Below are positions 12,643 to 23,487 of a stretch of 64,000 bases of DNA, piece by piece. Origin of the DNA: Phaseolus vulgaris (Eukaryota; Streptophyta; Magnoliopsida; Fabales; Fabaceae); contig NC_023759.2 of assembly GCF_000499845.2 (NCBI RefSeq), positions 41,356,672-41,420,671 of the forward strand, given 5' to 3'. Made by a program: the position numbers and the translations under genes. The number at the start of each line of letters is the position of its first letter. The first letter of the stretch is position 1. Under the pieces are notes generated by a model. The model saw nothing but the letters and a program-made list of their open reading frames with translations, had not been told where the DNA came from and made no database searches.

Positions 12643-13299
12643 TGGGTCGTAAGTGACGGTTTGAACTTCAACTTCTTTTTTAATTCTGTAGTTAATATAT
12701 TAAGTGGTGTTTGACACACTAGAGCAATAAAGTATAAAGTAATATTTATAGCTACTTTAGAAATCTTTATCTAAAAACCAGTAGTAATCTGTGTTGTTGT
12801 CAAAACAGACACTGCATCATTAAGTTATTATAAAACTTCTGTATGTGGTTGAGATTGACCTCACTTAGAATGTCACACATAATAAGGAAATAAGAAAAGA
12901 TAAGTTCATGCATGACGAATACTCCAACTTAATTCTCCTGTAACGCCCCCCTTACGTCACAATGATCGGATATTGGATATAGGGTTTGGGCCTCAGGCCA
13001 TGGCCCAACCCAACTCTTCCTACCCTTCCAAACATAAAATGCACAATACAGTAACAAGACATCATACCTCTAATCCTACGGACTTTTTTTATCAGAAAAA
13101 TAAATAAATAATAGACTTATTTTAGGATAACTCAACCTACGGATTAGAAGTTAATCGAAATAAGGTTTTTTATGATGAAAAAATCAAAACAATCCTACAT
13201 GTTTATTATTTTGTGTTTTGCATTCTTAGTTTTGGTGTCAAAATTCTACATCAAGTTAATGATTATTGTTTTTAGTTGCGTCTAAGAGTAGTTTCTGTA
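12643..13299. other. Upstream flank of the small ERF, no second gene seen
   Basis: No coding region. The nearer part is probably distal promoter of the minus-strand ERF gene. Confidence 0.45.
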
Positions 13300-13753
13300 T
13301 TTTTTTTATTTTTTTATTTTTTGCTTTATAAGCAGACTTGATAAAGTCTATCATTGATAAAGTCTATCCCAATATAACATACACAGTTTTGTTTTATTTC
13401 TATCTCTTTTTATAACATGTGGTTTATTTCTCCTCTTTCATAATGTTTCTTTTCTTCTTCACAATAGACAATCAGTTCGCTGTCTAATTGTAAGTGCAAC
13501 AATATCGTTTATTAAGTTTGAATTTTTGAGATGGTATCAGAGTTTTTTTTGAAGAATTTTGTTGTGCACTCTTTTTTTTTTTTGTTCTTTCTTTCTTTGT
13601 TTGTTTCTTTTCTATTTCTTTTTCTTTCTTTTCATCATGGATGAAGAAATTTCACAATCTTCTTTTTTACAAAGTTATCGTTATAGTGAGAATTCTGCAA
13701 CTTCTCTTATTTCCTTTGTTCTTGCTTTTAACAATCATCAATTTTTGGAGTAA
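13300..13753 (+). mobile_element. Probable Copia-type retrotransposon 5' fragment (LTR end, primer site, start of gag)
   Basis: TGGTATCAGAG at 13532-13542 matches the initiator-methionine tRNA primer-binding site used by many plant Copia elements, and would sit just after the 5' LTR. An ORF starts 95 bases later at 13637 and runs only 38 codons before a stop. Its SFLQSY...ATSLISFVLAFNNHQF layout resembles the opening of Copia gag proteins. The left LTR boundary could not be found, so the start given is approximate. No protease, integrase or reverse transcriptase follows. Confidence 0.4.
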
Positions 13754-14154
13754 TCCATAGTTTTGAGTGCCAAAAATAAACTAGAGTTTATAGTTGTGAT
13801 TTTTCTACAGCAAGTGTACCGTGTTATCAAAAGTAATAATTTGTCTCAAATAACAAATATCAAACTCACAAAGAAAGTTGAATAATGAAATAAAAGATTT
13901 ACTAAATAAAAAATAGAATAATAAAGTTTGTTGGAGTTTGTTATGATTGTATTTTTGTCTACAACGGTATTATTGACAACTCTCTCAATTCTCTCACTAT
14001 TTTGATTGTATCATGGAGAAAATTCATGTTTGAGTAACACTTGATCAATTTTATGATACAATTTATGACAATAAGTACATTGCTTGCTTACCATTATTTT
14101 GATTTTGACTCTTTTCTCTACCTTGAAATTTTCAATTCCCATTGTAAGATGTCT

Positions 14155-14163
14155 TTCTATTCC
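14155..14163. repeat. Left target-site duplication of the Mutator-like element
   Basis: TTCTATTCC is repeated exactly at 15006-15014 on the other side of the element. A 9-bp duplication is typical of Mutator-like transposition. Confidence 0.85.
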
Positions 14164-15005
14164 GGTTTTTTGACCATGATGAGGTTATTTTTTTTGGTTT
14201 TTACCAAAATGGGTCCGTTTAAAAAAAAATACAAATTTAAGCAAATTGTGCCTAATTGGGACGATTTTATATGCAGAAGTGTCCCAATTAGGCACGACTT
14301 TTGTCATGTCATACTAAAGTCGTGCCAACTTGGTACGACTTCTGTCCTGTCATACTGAAGTCGTGTCAACTTGGCACGACTTCTTCCACGTCATAATTTT
14401 TTTTTAATTTTATTGTTTATATATTATTAAAAATTAATTTCTTCTCATCATTACGTGTTATGTAAAACCATTACTTCTTAAGCTATTTATTTTGCAAATT
14501 CACAACAATAATTCTCTATTTATTTTCCAAATATAATAATTTTCATTTATCTATTTATTTCCAAATTCAATAACAATTTTTTTCATTTTTTAATTAATCA
14601 AATAATCAAGTTATTGTATTACATTACCGTCAAACATGATCCATACACGATTATCCAATTTTTTGTTCCTTAAAACTAACACTCTTAGAAAATTATGTAT
14701 TAAATTAATTTTTAACATTACATAACTTACTATCCAATATATAAACAATAAAATTAAAAAAAAAACAAAAATATGACGTGGCAGAAGTCGTGCCAAGTTG
14801 GCACGACTTCAATATGACGGGGCAGAAGTCGTGCCAAGTTGACACGACTTTAGTATGGCAGGACAGAAGTCGTGCCTAATCTGAACGATTTCTGCATATG
14901 AAATCGTGCCGAATTGACACGACTTGCCTAAATTTGTAATTATTTTTAAACGGACCCCATTTTGGTAAAAACAAAAAAAAATAATTCCATCATGGTCAAA
15001 AAATC
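14164..15005. mobile_element. Foldback Mutator-like element with 9-bp TSD
   Basis: The termini GGTTTTTTGACCATGATG and (reverse complement of the right end) GATTTTTTGACCATGATG open inverted arms of about 240 bp (14164-14405 and 14760-15005). Within each arm a roughly 43-bp unit carrying AAGTCGTGCCAACTTGG and its own inverted partner GGCACGACTT repeats about three times, so each arm is also locally palindromic. The roughly 350-bp spacer is AT-rich and non-coding. The flanking 9-bp duplication TTCTATTCC is perfect. There is no transposase, so this is a non-autonomous element. The ORF at 14041-14358 simply runs through the left arm. Confidence 0.85.
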
Positions 15006-15014
15006 TTCTATTCC
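15006..15014. repeat. Right target-site duplication of the Mutator-like element
   Basis: Exact copy of the nine bases at 14155-14163. Confidence 0.85.
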
Positions 15015-15179
15015 CTTAGTATTTTTCCAGTTAGTTGTTGTATGACAAACAAGAAAACATGATTTATATTGGGTAATAACTCCGTGAGTAAAACATGAGT
15101 TTTAACAATAACATAAGTATATCATTAAGACATTTTAAAGAAAACATAGATTCCTTGTGTTTCGCAACACTCTTGATTA

Positions 15180-15650
15180 AAGCACAATTGCGCTTTCACA
15201 AACACAATATGAAGTTGGTCTTAAACATTTTAATTTAGTAAATAATTCAGTCACATAATTTTGTTCTTTGTTTCATAGAATCTATTTCCTGTAAAAGATC
15301 TTGGGTTCTAAAATTATCCCCATTTAAGAACCTTTCATGCAAGTCTTTCCAAATTTCTTTGGCGTTTTCCATGTAAATGGTGCTTTGGACAATTTGAGCA
15401 TTTGACATATGTGATCCATGAAATCACCATCATGTTACACCTTTCCCGAGTTTCATGAAGAAACATACCGGGTTGGGAAATAGGAAGGCTGCCATCAATA
15501 AACTTATTTTTGTTTTTAGAGAGCAGCCCACGTTTCATTTCTTTGCTCCAAACATAATAACGTAAATAGAAAGGAGTAGATGAATTTTGGTAAATGGTTG
15601 AGTTACTATTTTAACATGTTTCCATGATAAATAAAGAATAACAAGAAAAC
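15180..15650 (-). pseudogene. Copia-type gag remnant
   Basis: Reading the minus strand from about 15640 down gives the familiar order of a plant Copia gag, broken by frame changes and stops. KRGLLSKNKNKFIDGSLP comes first, then RCNMMVISWI (15335-15538). After a frame change comes a piece resembling the tract around AKEIWEDLHERF (TPKKFGKTCMKGS), and finally FTKLKCL near 15220-15250. In intact elements this protein forms the virus-like particle core. Nothing downstream looks like zinc knuckle or pol. Upstream on the same strand TGATATCAAAGTG at about 15721-15733 may be a decayed primer-binding site, so an LTR may once have occupied the DNA above it, but I could not define one. Confidence 0.7.
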
Positions 15651-15739
15651 AGAGGAAAAAAAACAAGAAACCAATTGAAAAAAAAAACCAATATCCAACC
15701 AAAGCATAACGAGATTAATTCACTTTGATATCATTTTGA

Positions 15740-16920
15740 ATTTTTGTCTTCATGATTAAGATAACACAAGTTAAAAGGAAGAGAAAAGCTATGCATGGAG
15801 AAAAAAGTATCCCATACAAGAGGAAAGTGCATAAGCTTATACTGAAAAAATAAACTATAAAAAGTGGAAAACCACTTAAACTCAACATCTCCTTTATAAG
15901 AAACATTTAATTCATGATCTGATATACTTTTACATGTACAACAATCTAAGTTTAAAACATAATACATTTTTTGAGATTTAACCTTAAAAAATGAATTTGG
16001 TGGCATAATTCAAACTGACTCGTCTTTACCCCTGTTAACAGTAGAAAAGAGTTTATAACTTTTACTTGAGACATAAAGCTTATTGAGTTTAAGGTGTTCA
16101 TTAGAATGCAGTGGTTGAAGTACATGCATGAGTTCTATCGTGGCACGACGATTGTCGTAATGTGCAGGACATGCCGGCATGCTGTTAGCATGATTGATTT
16201 GATGGTGATAGAAATCCTTAAACAACTTTTGGAGAAAATGATGATGGTTGTTTGTGTTGTTCTAACGTAGTAGGTACAGGTTTCAAGGTTATGAAGGAAA
16301 GAATTTGATATAACACGTGCATTTCATATTATGTGAGATATAACTTACTACTAATATCCCTTCTTTTAGTATTAATTACCAGAAATTATAAAGGAACTAA
16401 AATAATTCACACATTCAAAATTCCAGGAGCTCTCGAAAGTTGTTTCTTCTTTTTCAAAGATTGAAATGGCCAAATTAATATTAAAATGCTAATTCATCTA
16501 AACTAATAATATGTGACTTTATTTTCTGTTTTTACTCTTATAATGAATGTTTGTGGTAAATATTATTATATCTTTTTAGGATAAAAAAAACAGAATGTTT
16601 GTTATACTTAAATTAAAGAAAAATCACTTCTCCATGTTTTAATCGAAACTACATTTTAACACTTTATATATGTACTGTGTTGTCATGTACTCAATTTTTT
16701 TGGATTTTAATTTTCAATTTTTTTCTCTTAATTTTCTTGATTTTGAAAAGGTTGTGAAAAATACTTTTAAAGATACTCTAATACTTAATAAATTAAGATG
16801 TATTAATGAGTTATAAATATTATTAAATCTAGATTTTTTTTTATGTGTTTCTTAATTATGTGGTTGAATCTTATATCGATTAAAATTAAAAAAAAAAAAT
16901 TGTGTGGTATATAGATGGGT
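15740..16920. other. Intergenic DNA, possibly decayed LTR on the minus strand, no gene seen
   Basis: Overlapping minus-strand ORFs (15715-15906, 15731-16006, 16010-16225) have no family signature. By position this could include the LTR that went with the Copia gag remnant. That is inference only. Confidence 0.35.
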
Positions 16921-17479
16921 CACTACAAGAAAAAAAGGTTTTAATAGAGGTTATTTAGTGGAGGTTAATATAACCTTAGGAATTAATTTAATTAATGGAG
17001 GTTTTTTCTAAAACCTCAACAAAATAACGGAGGTTTTTTAACCTTAGCTAAATTCCAAAGGTTTATTCTAAAACCTCAATAAAATAACAGAAGTTTTTTT
17101 AACCTTTATTAATTTTCAAAGGTTTATTTTAAAACCTCCGCAAAATAACGAAGGTTTTTTTAACCTTCGTTAATTTCCAAAGGTTTATTTTAAAACCTCC
17201 ACAAAATAACGAAGGTTTTTTTAACCTTTGTTAATTTACAAAAGTTTATTTTAAAACCTCCATAAAATAACAAATATTTTTTTAACCTTCGTTAATTTCC
17301 AAAGGTTTATTTTAAAACCTTCGTTAAATTTTAAATATTTATTCTAAAATCTCATCAAAATAATAGAGTTTTTTAATTTTTTTTAAGTGTTAAAAGTTTA
17401 TTGTAAAACATCAATAAAATATTTTATATTTTATATTTTCTCAATTCTTAATAAATAGATATAATTAAATTTTTTAGTG
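16921..17479. mobile_element. CACTA-like miniature element made of a 60-61 bp palindromic tandem array
   Basis: Opens with CACTACAAGAAAAAAAGG, a CACTA terminus, and may close at AATTTTTTAGTG (17479), though that end matches poorly. The interior from about 16990 to 17400 is a tandem array with a period of 60-61 bp (AAAATAAC occurs at 17022, 17082, 17142, 17203 and 17264). Each unit contains two small hairpins, AAGGTTTTTTTAACCTT and AGGTTTATTTTAAAACCT. About six and a half units are visible and they decay towards the right. No coding sequence is present. Confidence 0.6.
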
Positions 17480-17739
17480 ACTTTAGCCTAAACTGGTATA
17501 TATATTTAAATATGCTTTGAACTTAGGTCTTAGAGGTTGATTCATTAATTGAAGTTAGAAGGCACTTCATTAATTGAAATTATTATTCAATTCTTAAAGA
17601 TTGTTTTTATGAATTTCAATAAGTAAAAATAAGTTGTTTGTGAAGTGACATTAACTTATCACATATATACATCATCATAATTTATTTTTTGGTTACATTT
17701 ACAGTATCAAATTTTGAAGAATCAGACACTGGAAACTAT

Positions 17740-18180
17740 TCATTATAATAATATTAATAATAATATTTATAATAATATTAATAATAATATTTATAATAAT
17801 ATTAATAATAATATTTATAATAATATTAATAATAATATTTATAATAATATTAATAAAAATATTTATAAAAATATTTATAATAATATTAATAATAATATTA
17901 ATAATAATATTTATAATAATATTAATAATAATATTTATAATAATATTTATAATAATATTTATAATAATATTTATAATAATAATAATAATAATAATATTTA
18001 TAATAATAATAATATTTATAATAATATTAATAATAATATTTATACTAATATTAATAATAATATTTATACTAATATTAATAATAATATTTATAATAATATT
18101 AATAATATGAATATAATATTAATTATAATATTAATATTAATATTAATATTAATAATAATGTTAATATAATATTAATATGT
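17740..18180. repeat. Long (AAT)n / AATATT low-complexity tract
   Basis: About 440 bp composed almost only of AAT, ATT and TTAT units with a higher-order alternation of AATAATATTAAT and AATAATATTTATAAT. The open frame through it (asparagine, isoleucine and tyrosine only) is a product of the repeat and is not a gene. Confidence 0.95.
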
Positions 18181-18225
18181 ATAAATTATGTTAATAATTA
18201 TAAGTAAAATAAAAATGATAATATG

Positions 18226-18420
18226 ACTAAAGAACTTCTCTGGTCTAGTGGTTAACCCTTTTCTGATTACTGGAAGGATTTGGGTTCGAATCCTGGTTGA
18301 TGCGCTTTCTTTGCAATATTAATTGTGGGTGCTTTGGGTTTTATTTTACGGAGTTTATGAAAAACCCTGGGTTCCTCAGGGATGGTTTAGCGAGGGAAAT
18401 AAAGTTAAATTAAATTTAAA
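18226..18420 (+). mobile_element. tRNA-derived SINE
   Basis: TGGTCTAGTGG at 18241-18251 fits an RNA polymerase III A box and GGTTCGAATCC at 18283-18293 is a perfect B box. A unique body follows (TGGGTGCTTTGGGTTTTATT, GGGTTCCTCAGGGATGG) and ends in an A/T-rich tail near 18420. The tRNA-like head does not fold as a tRNA: the seven bases before the A box do not pair with those after the T arm. This favours a SINE over a functional tRNA gene. Target-site duplications were not clear. Confidence 0.75.
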
Positions 18421-21400
18421 ATTATTTATAGTATTTTGTGATAGGTTTTTTTTTGTTATGGATGCTATTCACAACTAATCCTTTTAATAATTCATACTTA
18501 TGACTTAACAATCTAATCATTAGTTAATTTTTTTTATTAGATTCTTATTTTGATGATTTTCTCTTTACAAATAATGAATTTATTTTAACATATTATCACT
18601 AAAAGGTGAATAATATGCATTAGGTTAAAGCTCCTTAATTTGAAAACCCCAAAACCATTGCGACCAGAAGACATAGATGTCGATGATACACTACACTATC
18701 TCATTTTCATATTTATCCCAAACTCTATTCTGTGTTGCAATAATATATGATAAAAAAACTCAAACACTTTATAGTAAACGAAAATAATGAAGTTTATTAT
18801 ATTTTTTTTATTTGTAGAAGTAAAAAAAAATGTTATATACGTCATAGAAGATTTCCAAATTCTCTGTTTACAAGTGGCCTGTCGGCTCATAAATGCATCA
18901 TCAATCATCGTCAGTCACAGTCAGCTTTGGGCCTCACCCATTTGGCTTTATCATGGCCGCCACTTAATTACTTCATTTGCCAAATTAATTAGTTAATTAT
19001 CATTTAGGAAACAATCTTCGAGTAACACCATGTTATTCAAACCTAATTAATTTGTCTCCTCCTCTAGGTAATAATAACTAAAATTAATATTCCAAGCTAT
19101 AAATAAATTTAATTATTATTAATTTAATTACTTTTTATGTTCTAAATTTTTGTTTCATCAAAATTATAGAAAATTTTAAAATGAATTTGATGTATAAAAG
19201 TGCACAAAATGCAATTTTCGATTCCTTGTATTTTTCACTAATACCTAATTATAGATAAATATGATTTCCATCAGTTGAATTCCAGAAGATTCATGTCCTA
19301 ATTCCTATTAACGACGCTGTCTCTTCAGAAAGCTTCCAAAACTGAGGCATTCACATAATCGCATGCGCCAGCAAGAATTCAACAATTGCATTAGGACGAA
19401 TTTACCCTTGGCTTTTGATTGTTGATTGGATGAGTTTTTTTTTTTTAATTTGGGGGATTTAAAATCAATATTTATGATGTAATATTTAATCCTTTTTAGA
19501 TAATATTCTTGTAATAATTTACAAAGTTAAAAACATTTTAACCTATTTTTATTAAATATGAAAAAAGTATTGTATATTTTTAGTCGTAATAGAAATATTT
19601 TAAATAAGTTATCAATATTTTAAAATTTATTTATTTTTAACTATATCAAATAACATCATAAGATTTATGAAATGTTACTTATAGTGGAATAAGTTTTTGC
19701 GGTTGATGTTTAATAGTTGAATATCAAATTCTGTATTAAGTAGTGAAAACTAAATAATATTTTAATTTAAAACTTTAGGTTTGATGTCATATATGTAGCA
19801 TCCTTATTTCCCCCAAATTTAATAATGTAATATGCATAATATTTTAACATAAATATTTACATATATAAATATATCATTTTTATAATACTTCAAAATAAAT
19901 TTTTCTTCATAAGAAAAATAATATTTACAAACATCAAACAAACAAATGTAATAAAAACAAAATATATATATTTCATTTGCTCATTAGGAAACTCTCTCAC
20001 TTACAGTCTTATATATTCTCCTATGAAATATACTATTATCACATATACAAAAAAACAAAACACAACCAATAACATGTAAAGAGCATCACATGCAAAGACC
20101 TATACTAAAGACAAAGCTAATTAGATCAAAATTGACTTAAAAGAAAAATGAGCAAAAGTGAATTTACTTTGTCTAAAACTTTGATTATACAGTCTTATAG
20201 TTTTCGCTGTCAGGAATTCAATGGTGGACTACAAATCGTCTGATAAAGATGTTCAAAAAGTTAGAGAGAAGACATATGAAAAAAAAAAAGAGTTTAGAGA
20301 GATGGTGATTTGAGACGTGAATAATTGTTTTTTTCTATTTATATATTTTTTTACTTTAATCATAAAATATTCAGATATCATTTAAAATATATCACTTATA
20401 TACTCTAAATCTATTTTCTATGTCCTTACAATATAATATATGTAACTAATCACATTTAATAAAATAATTTTTATTGATACTGAAATTTAATTTTTAGATA
20501 TGAAAAGGTAGAAAATTACTGAAATTTAGATAAAAAGATGTGTATTAAATAGATATTATGAAAAATTATAAACCTTTTAGGAGTGTAAGTGTGGACTGAC
20601 CTGACTTGTTTATTAAAAATATAAAACTTTTTAAAAGGTTTTTTAATTAAAAAGACTTAGTTTTAAGCTTTAAAAAGACCTTATTGTTCTATATATAATA
20701 AATTTTATATATTAGGCCAACCTATTTATATCATTCATTTAATTAATAATAAATTGTATATTACATATATTATATATAAATAATATATATATATATGATT
20801 AATTATAAAGTTATGATAAAAAAAAATATAAATTTAAAAACTTAAAAGATTTTCTGTAGAGTTGAGTTATCTATTATCACTAATTCAATTTTTTCCTCCT
20901 ATTTATTAGTAATAATTTTTTTTTATTAATTTATTTAATATAATAACTATTTTTTTATAAATTAGTTTTTATTAATAATTTTATAATAATAAGAATATTA
21001 GTTTTATTAATATAATTATCATAATTATATGACACAATAACAGAAAAAATAAATAATAATAAAAATGAGCTGAAATTAAAAAATATATATATAACTTAAA
21101 CAAATGCATACATTTTTATAATATTATTTAATAATAAATTATTACTATTATTATAAATTTAAGATAATTATTATAAAATTATAATAAATGTATTATATAT
21201 TATAATTTATAACTAAATAAAAAATTACTTTTATCATCAATATGCAATTTACTATTTTTAATCAAGTTACTTAATTTATATTTTCAAATTTATAAAATCA
21301 AAATTGATAAATTAAAATTTATTTAAATTAATTTAATTGTTATATTTTCTTACTAAATAAGTGAGATATTTTTTTAAGATTACATTGTTATTTTTGGTGA

Positions 21401-21966
21401 AAGAGGGTGATTAGTTAATAATGTTAGAGTTGTCATAATAGATTATTTACTTCACTCAGGTTCACTTTTTGGTAAGTTAATTCAATTTGACTAATTTATT
21501 AGTAAGTTTCAAAATTTTGAGTTTGGTCCGATCCATCACGAGGTGTTGGTAGGTTAGACGGATTGATTGTCTTAATTTTAAAGAATACAACTTTTTAGTT
21601 TAATTTTGTTCAATTTAGTTTTTTTAATAAGAAAAGTAGAACCAAATTTTAAATTATTGAAATAATCATGAAAAAAATTAATCATATTAATAATAATTAT
21701 GTCATGTATTAATATAATAATCATCATAATAGTTCAAATGATGATTGTAAATATCAGGTTAATATAGTCTATCAAACATAAACACTAAATGATAATTTTA
21801 AATGGTGTGTAGGGTGTTTCACAGGGGTTGAAGGTATGTGACTTTGTTGAGGTGGAATATAGGGTGAATGGAAGTGGTGTGTCCAACGGTCGCGATGAAA
21901 AATAAAAAATTCTATTAAAACATGTTAATTGAGATATTTTCATTTTGAGAGACAGAAGTGGGAGAG
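18421..21966. other. AT-rich intergenic DNA, no gene seen
   Basis: Short ORFs near 18696-18996 overlap on both strands and have no signature. 20700-21330 is extremely AT-rich. No RNA gene or element boundary recognised. Confidence 0.5.
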
Positions 21967-21971
21967 AATGA
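21967..21971. repeat. Left TSD of the TRIM (AATGA)
   Basis: AATGA is repeated at 22299-22303, immediately beyond the other end of the element. Confidence 0.75.
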
Positions 21972-22298
21972 TATTAAGAAGTGGACCCATAAATCCTAAA
22001 TCCTAAATCACATGTGAGCTACAATGGTTTTGTCTTACCTCCTTCAGGATCTGCACCCACTCACTTAACCTAAGTGGTTTTAGTGACTCTAATTAAGCCG
22101 AGTATGGAGCGCCCTTTCCACCACCAGATAAGTCCAACAAACATTCACTATGATAGACTTTAAATGGCTCTGATACCATATTAAGAAGTGGACTTTAAGC
22201 CTAACTCAACCCCATAAAACTGGCTCATGGTGTGAGGTTTGGACCCACTTATATACTATGAAAGACTCTAATCTCTAATCGATGTGGGATCTCCAACA
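21972..22298 (-). mobile_element. TRIM-like short LTR retrotransposon, one LTR mostly deleted
   Basis: Read on the minus strand, the 120-bp LTR (22179-22298) starts TGTTGGAGATCCCACATCG and ends ACTTCTTAATA. It is followed directly by TGGTATCAGAGCCATTTA (22161-22178), a full initiator-methionine primer-binding site. The interior of about 130-170 bp is non-coding. The second LTR at the other end (from 21972) keeps only about 15 matching bases (TATTAAGAAGTGGAC) before diverging, so it has lost most of its length. The 5-bp duplication AATGA on both sides is perfect. Total size and LTR size fit the TRIM class, which depends on other elements for mobility. Confidence 0.75.
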
Positions 22299-22304
22299 AA
22301 TGAT

Positions 22305-23487
22305 TGTTAGACTAAAGTTAATCCCAGTTTATTTTGATCAAGTACTTTATAACAAAGTATAAAACATGATTTTAAGCATCAAATCGTGATAGACACAAGT
22401 TTTTTGTCTTACCAAGAGAAGCTTAACACCATGTGTATATATCTTTATCCGATAAGTTTTCGCTTAGACAGATGATATAGATACATAGTCTGAAGCATTT
22501 CATGATACTTTTCTATTATAAGTTCTTATTTAAAGTTGTAGAGAATGTCTCTTTTGTTCGCCTTTTAAGAAGATCTCACATAGACATGTTTACATCAAAT
22601 ATCTCTTAAAGAATGTGCTAAAGTTATTCCATGGCAATAACCTTTCTAGAAAGGCAAAATGTCAGCTCCTTGAAAACCATCAGCCTTGCATGATCATGTG
22701 CTTTACTCTAGTTTGGATAAAAGTTATGTGATCTAAGCTTGATAAGTCATGTCGTGTATAAGAATTTTGCTTGAAGAATATATATGAAATTAATGCATTT
22801 CTACATTTGATCATGGTCAAACGCAAGCTTGATGAAGATGAAATTCTCTAAAGATCTCAACAGTTAGAATACATTTGCATGGATTTCTCTTCTCATCCTC
22901 TATATATAGAAGATACATTTACTCTAGCAATCTCTAAGCAATTATTATGACCTAGATAAGAACATTATTTGTGTTCCTTAGCAACCTAAAAGAGTATTAT
23001 TGATCATGTATTCATCTTAAGAATTTGTCATCTTTTAGTTAACAAATATGTGATCATTTAGGTCACACTCTTTGTAAAACAAAGTTTTAACCAAGAGTCA
23101 TTGCGTTTTGAATAATATTTGGTCTTAGTCAAGTTGTTGTGCTCCAAATAATATTATGTCTTAGTCAATAGTGGTTGCAGTCCAAATAATGTTAAGTTTT
23201 AGTCAAAAGTGATTAAGGTCCAAAGAATACTCGTCTTATACTTTGTAGTCATAGTTTGATAGTGAAACTTTATCGAGTTGATCAAGGATTGAACATAGTT
23301 TAGATTTACAGAGGAAACAACATAACAACAATAATCTTAAATCTTTCTTCTCTCTCAAATCTTTAAATTGTATATTACTAAACTCCACTAACTATAGAAG
23401 GATAGTTTTTCTTAAACAAGATCTATAAATTTTTTTTGAAAGTATGTCTTTCAAGTCAAAACTCTGTCTAATTATTTTTATCTAACA
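22305..23487 (+). mobile_element. Probable Copia-type solo LTR
   Basis: The segment opens TGTTAGAC and closes ATCTAACA, an 8-bp terminal inverted repeat with one mismatch, the usual TG...CA form of an LTR. Inside is a roughly 44-bp degenerate repeat built on TTAGTCAA...GTGGTTGCAGTCCAAATAAT (about 23095-23230), of a kind seen in long Copia (SIRE/Maximus-type) LTRs, and a TATATATAG motif near 22903. No primer-binding site follows and no gag is present, so it is either solo or badly truncated. The candidate duplications (ATGAT, TTTAT) do not match. Confidence 0.5.

Noticed and set aside
17714..18169. 151-codon ORF of asparagine, isoleucine and tyrosine
   Set aside because: Pure by-product of the AAT/ATTT microsatellite.
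18226..18310. Possible tRNA gene
   Set aside because: A and B boxes are good, but the acceptor and T-arm pairings fail, so it is called a SINE head.
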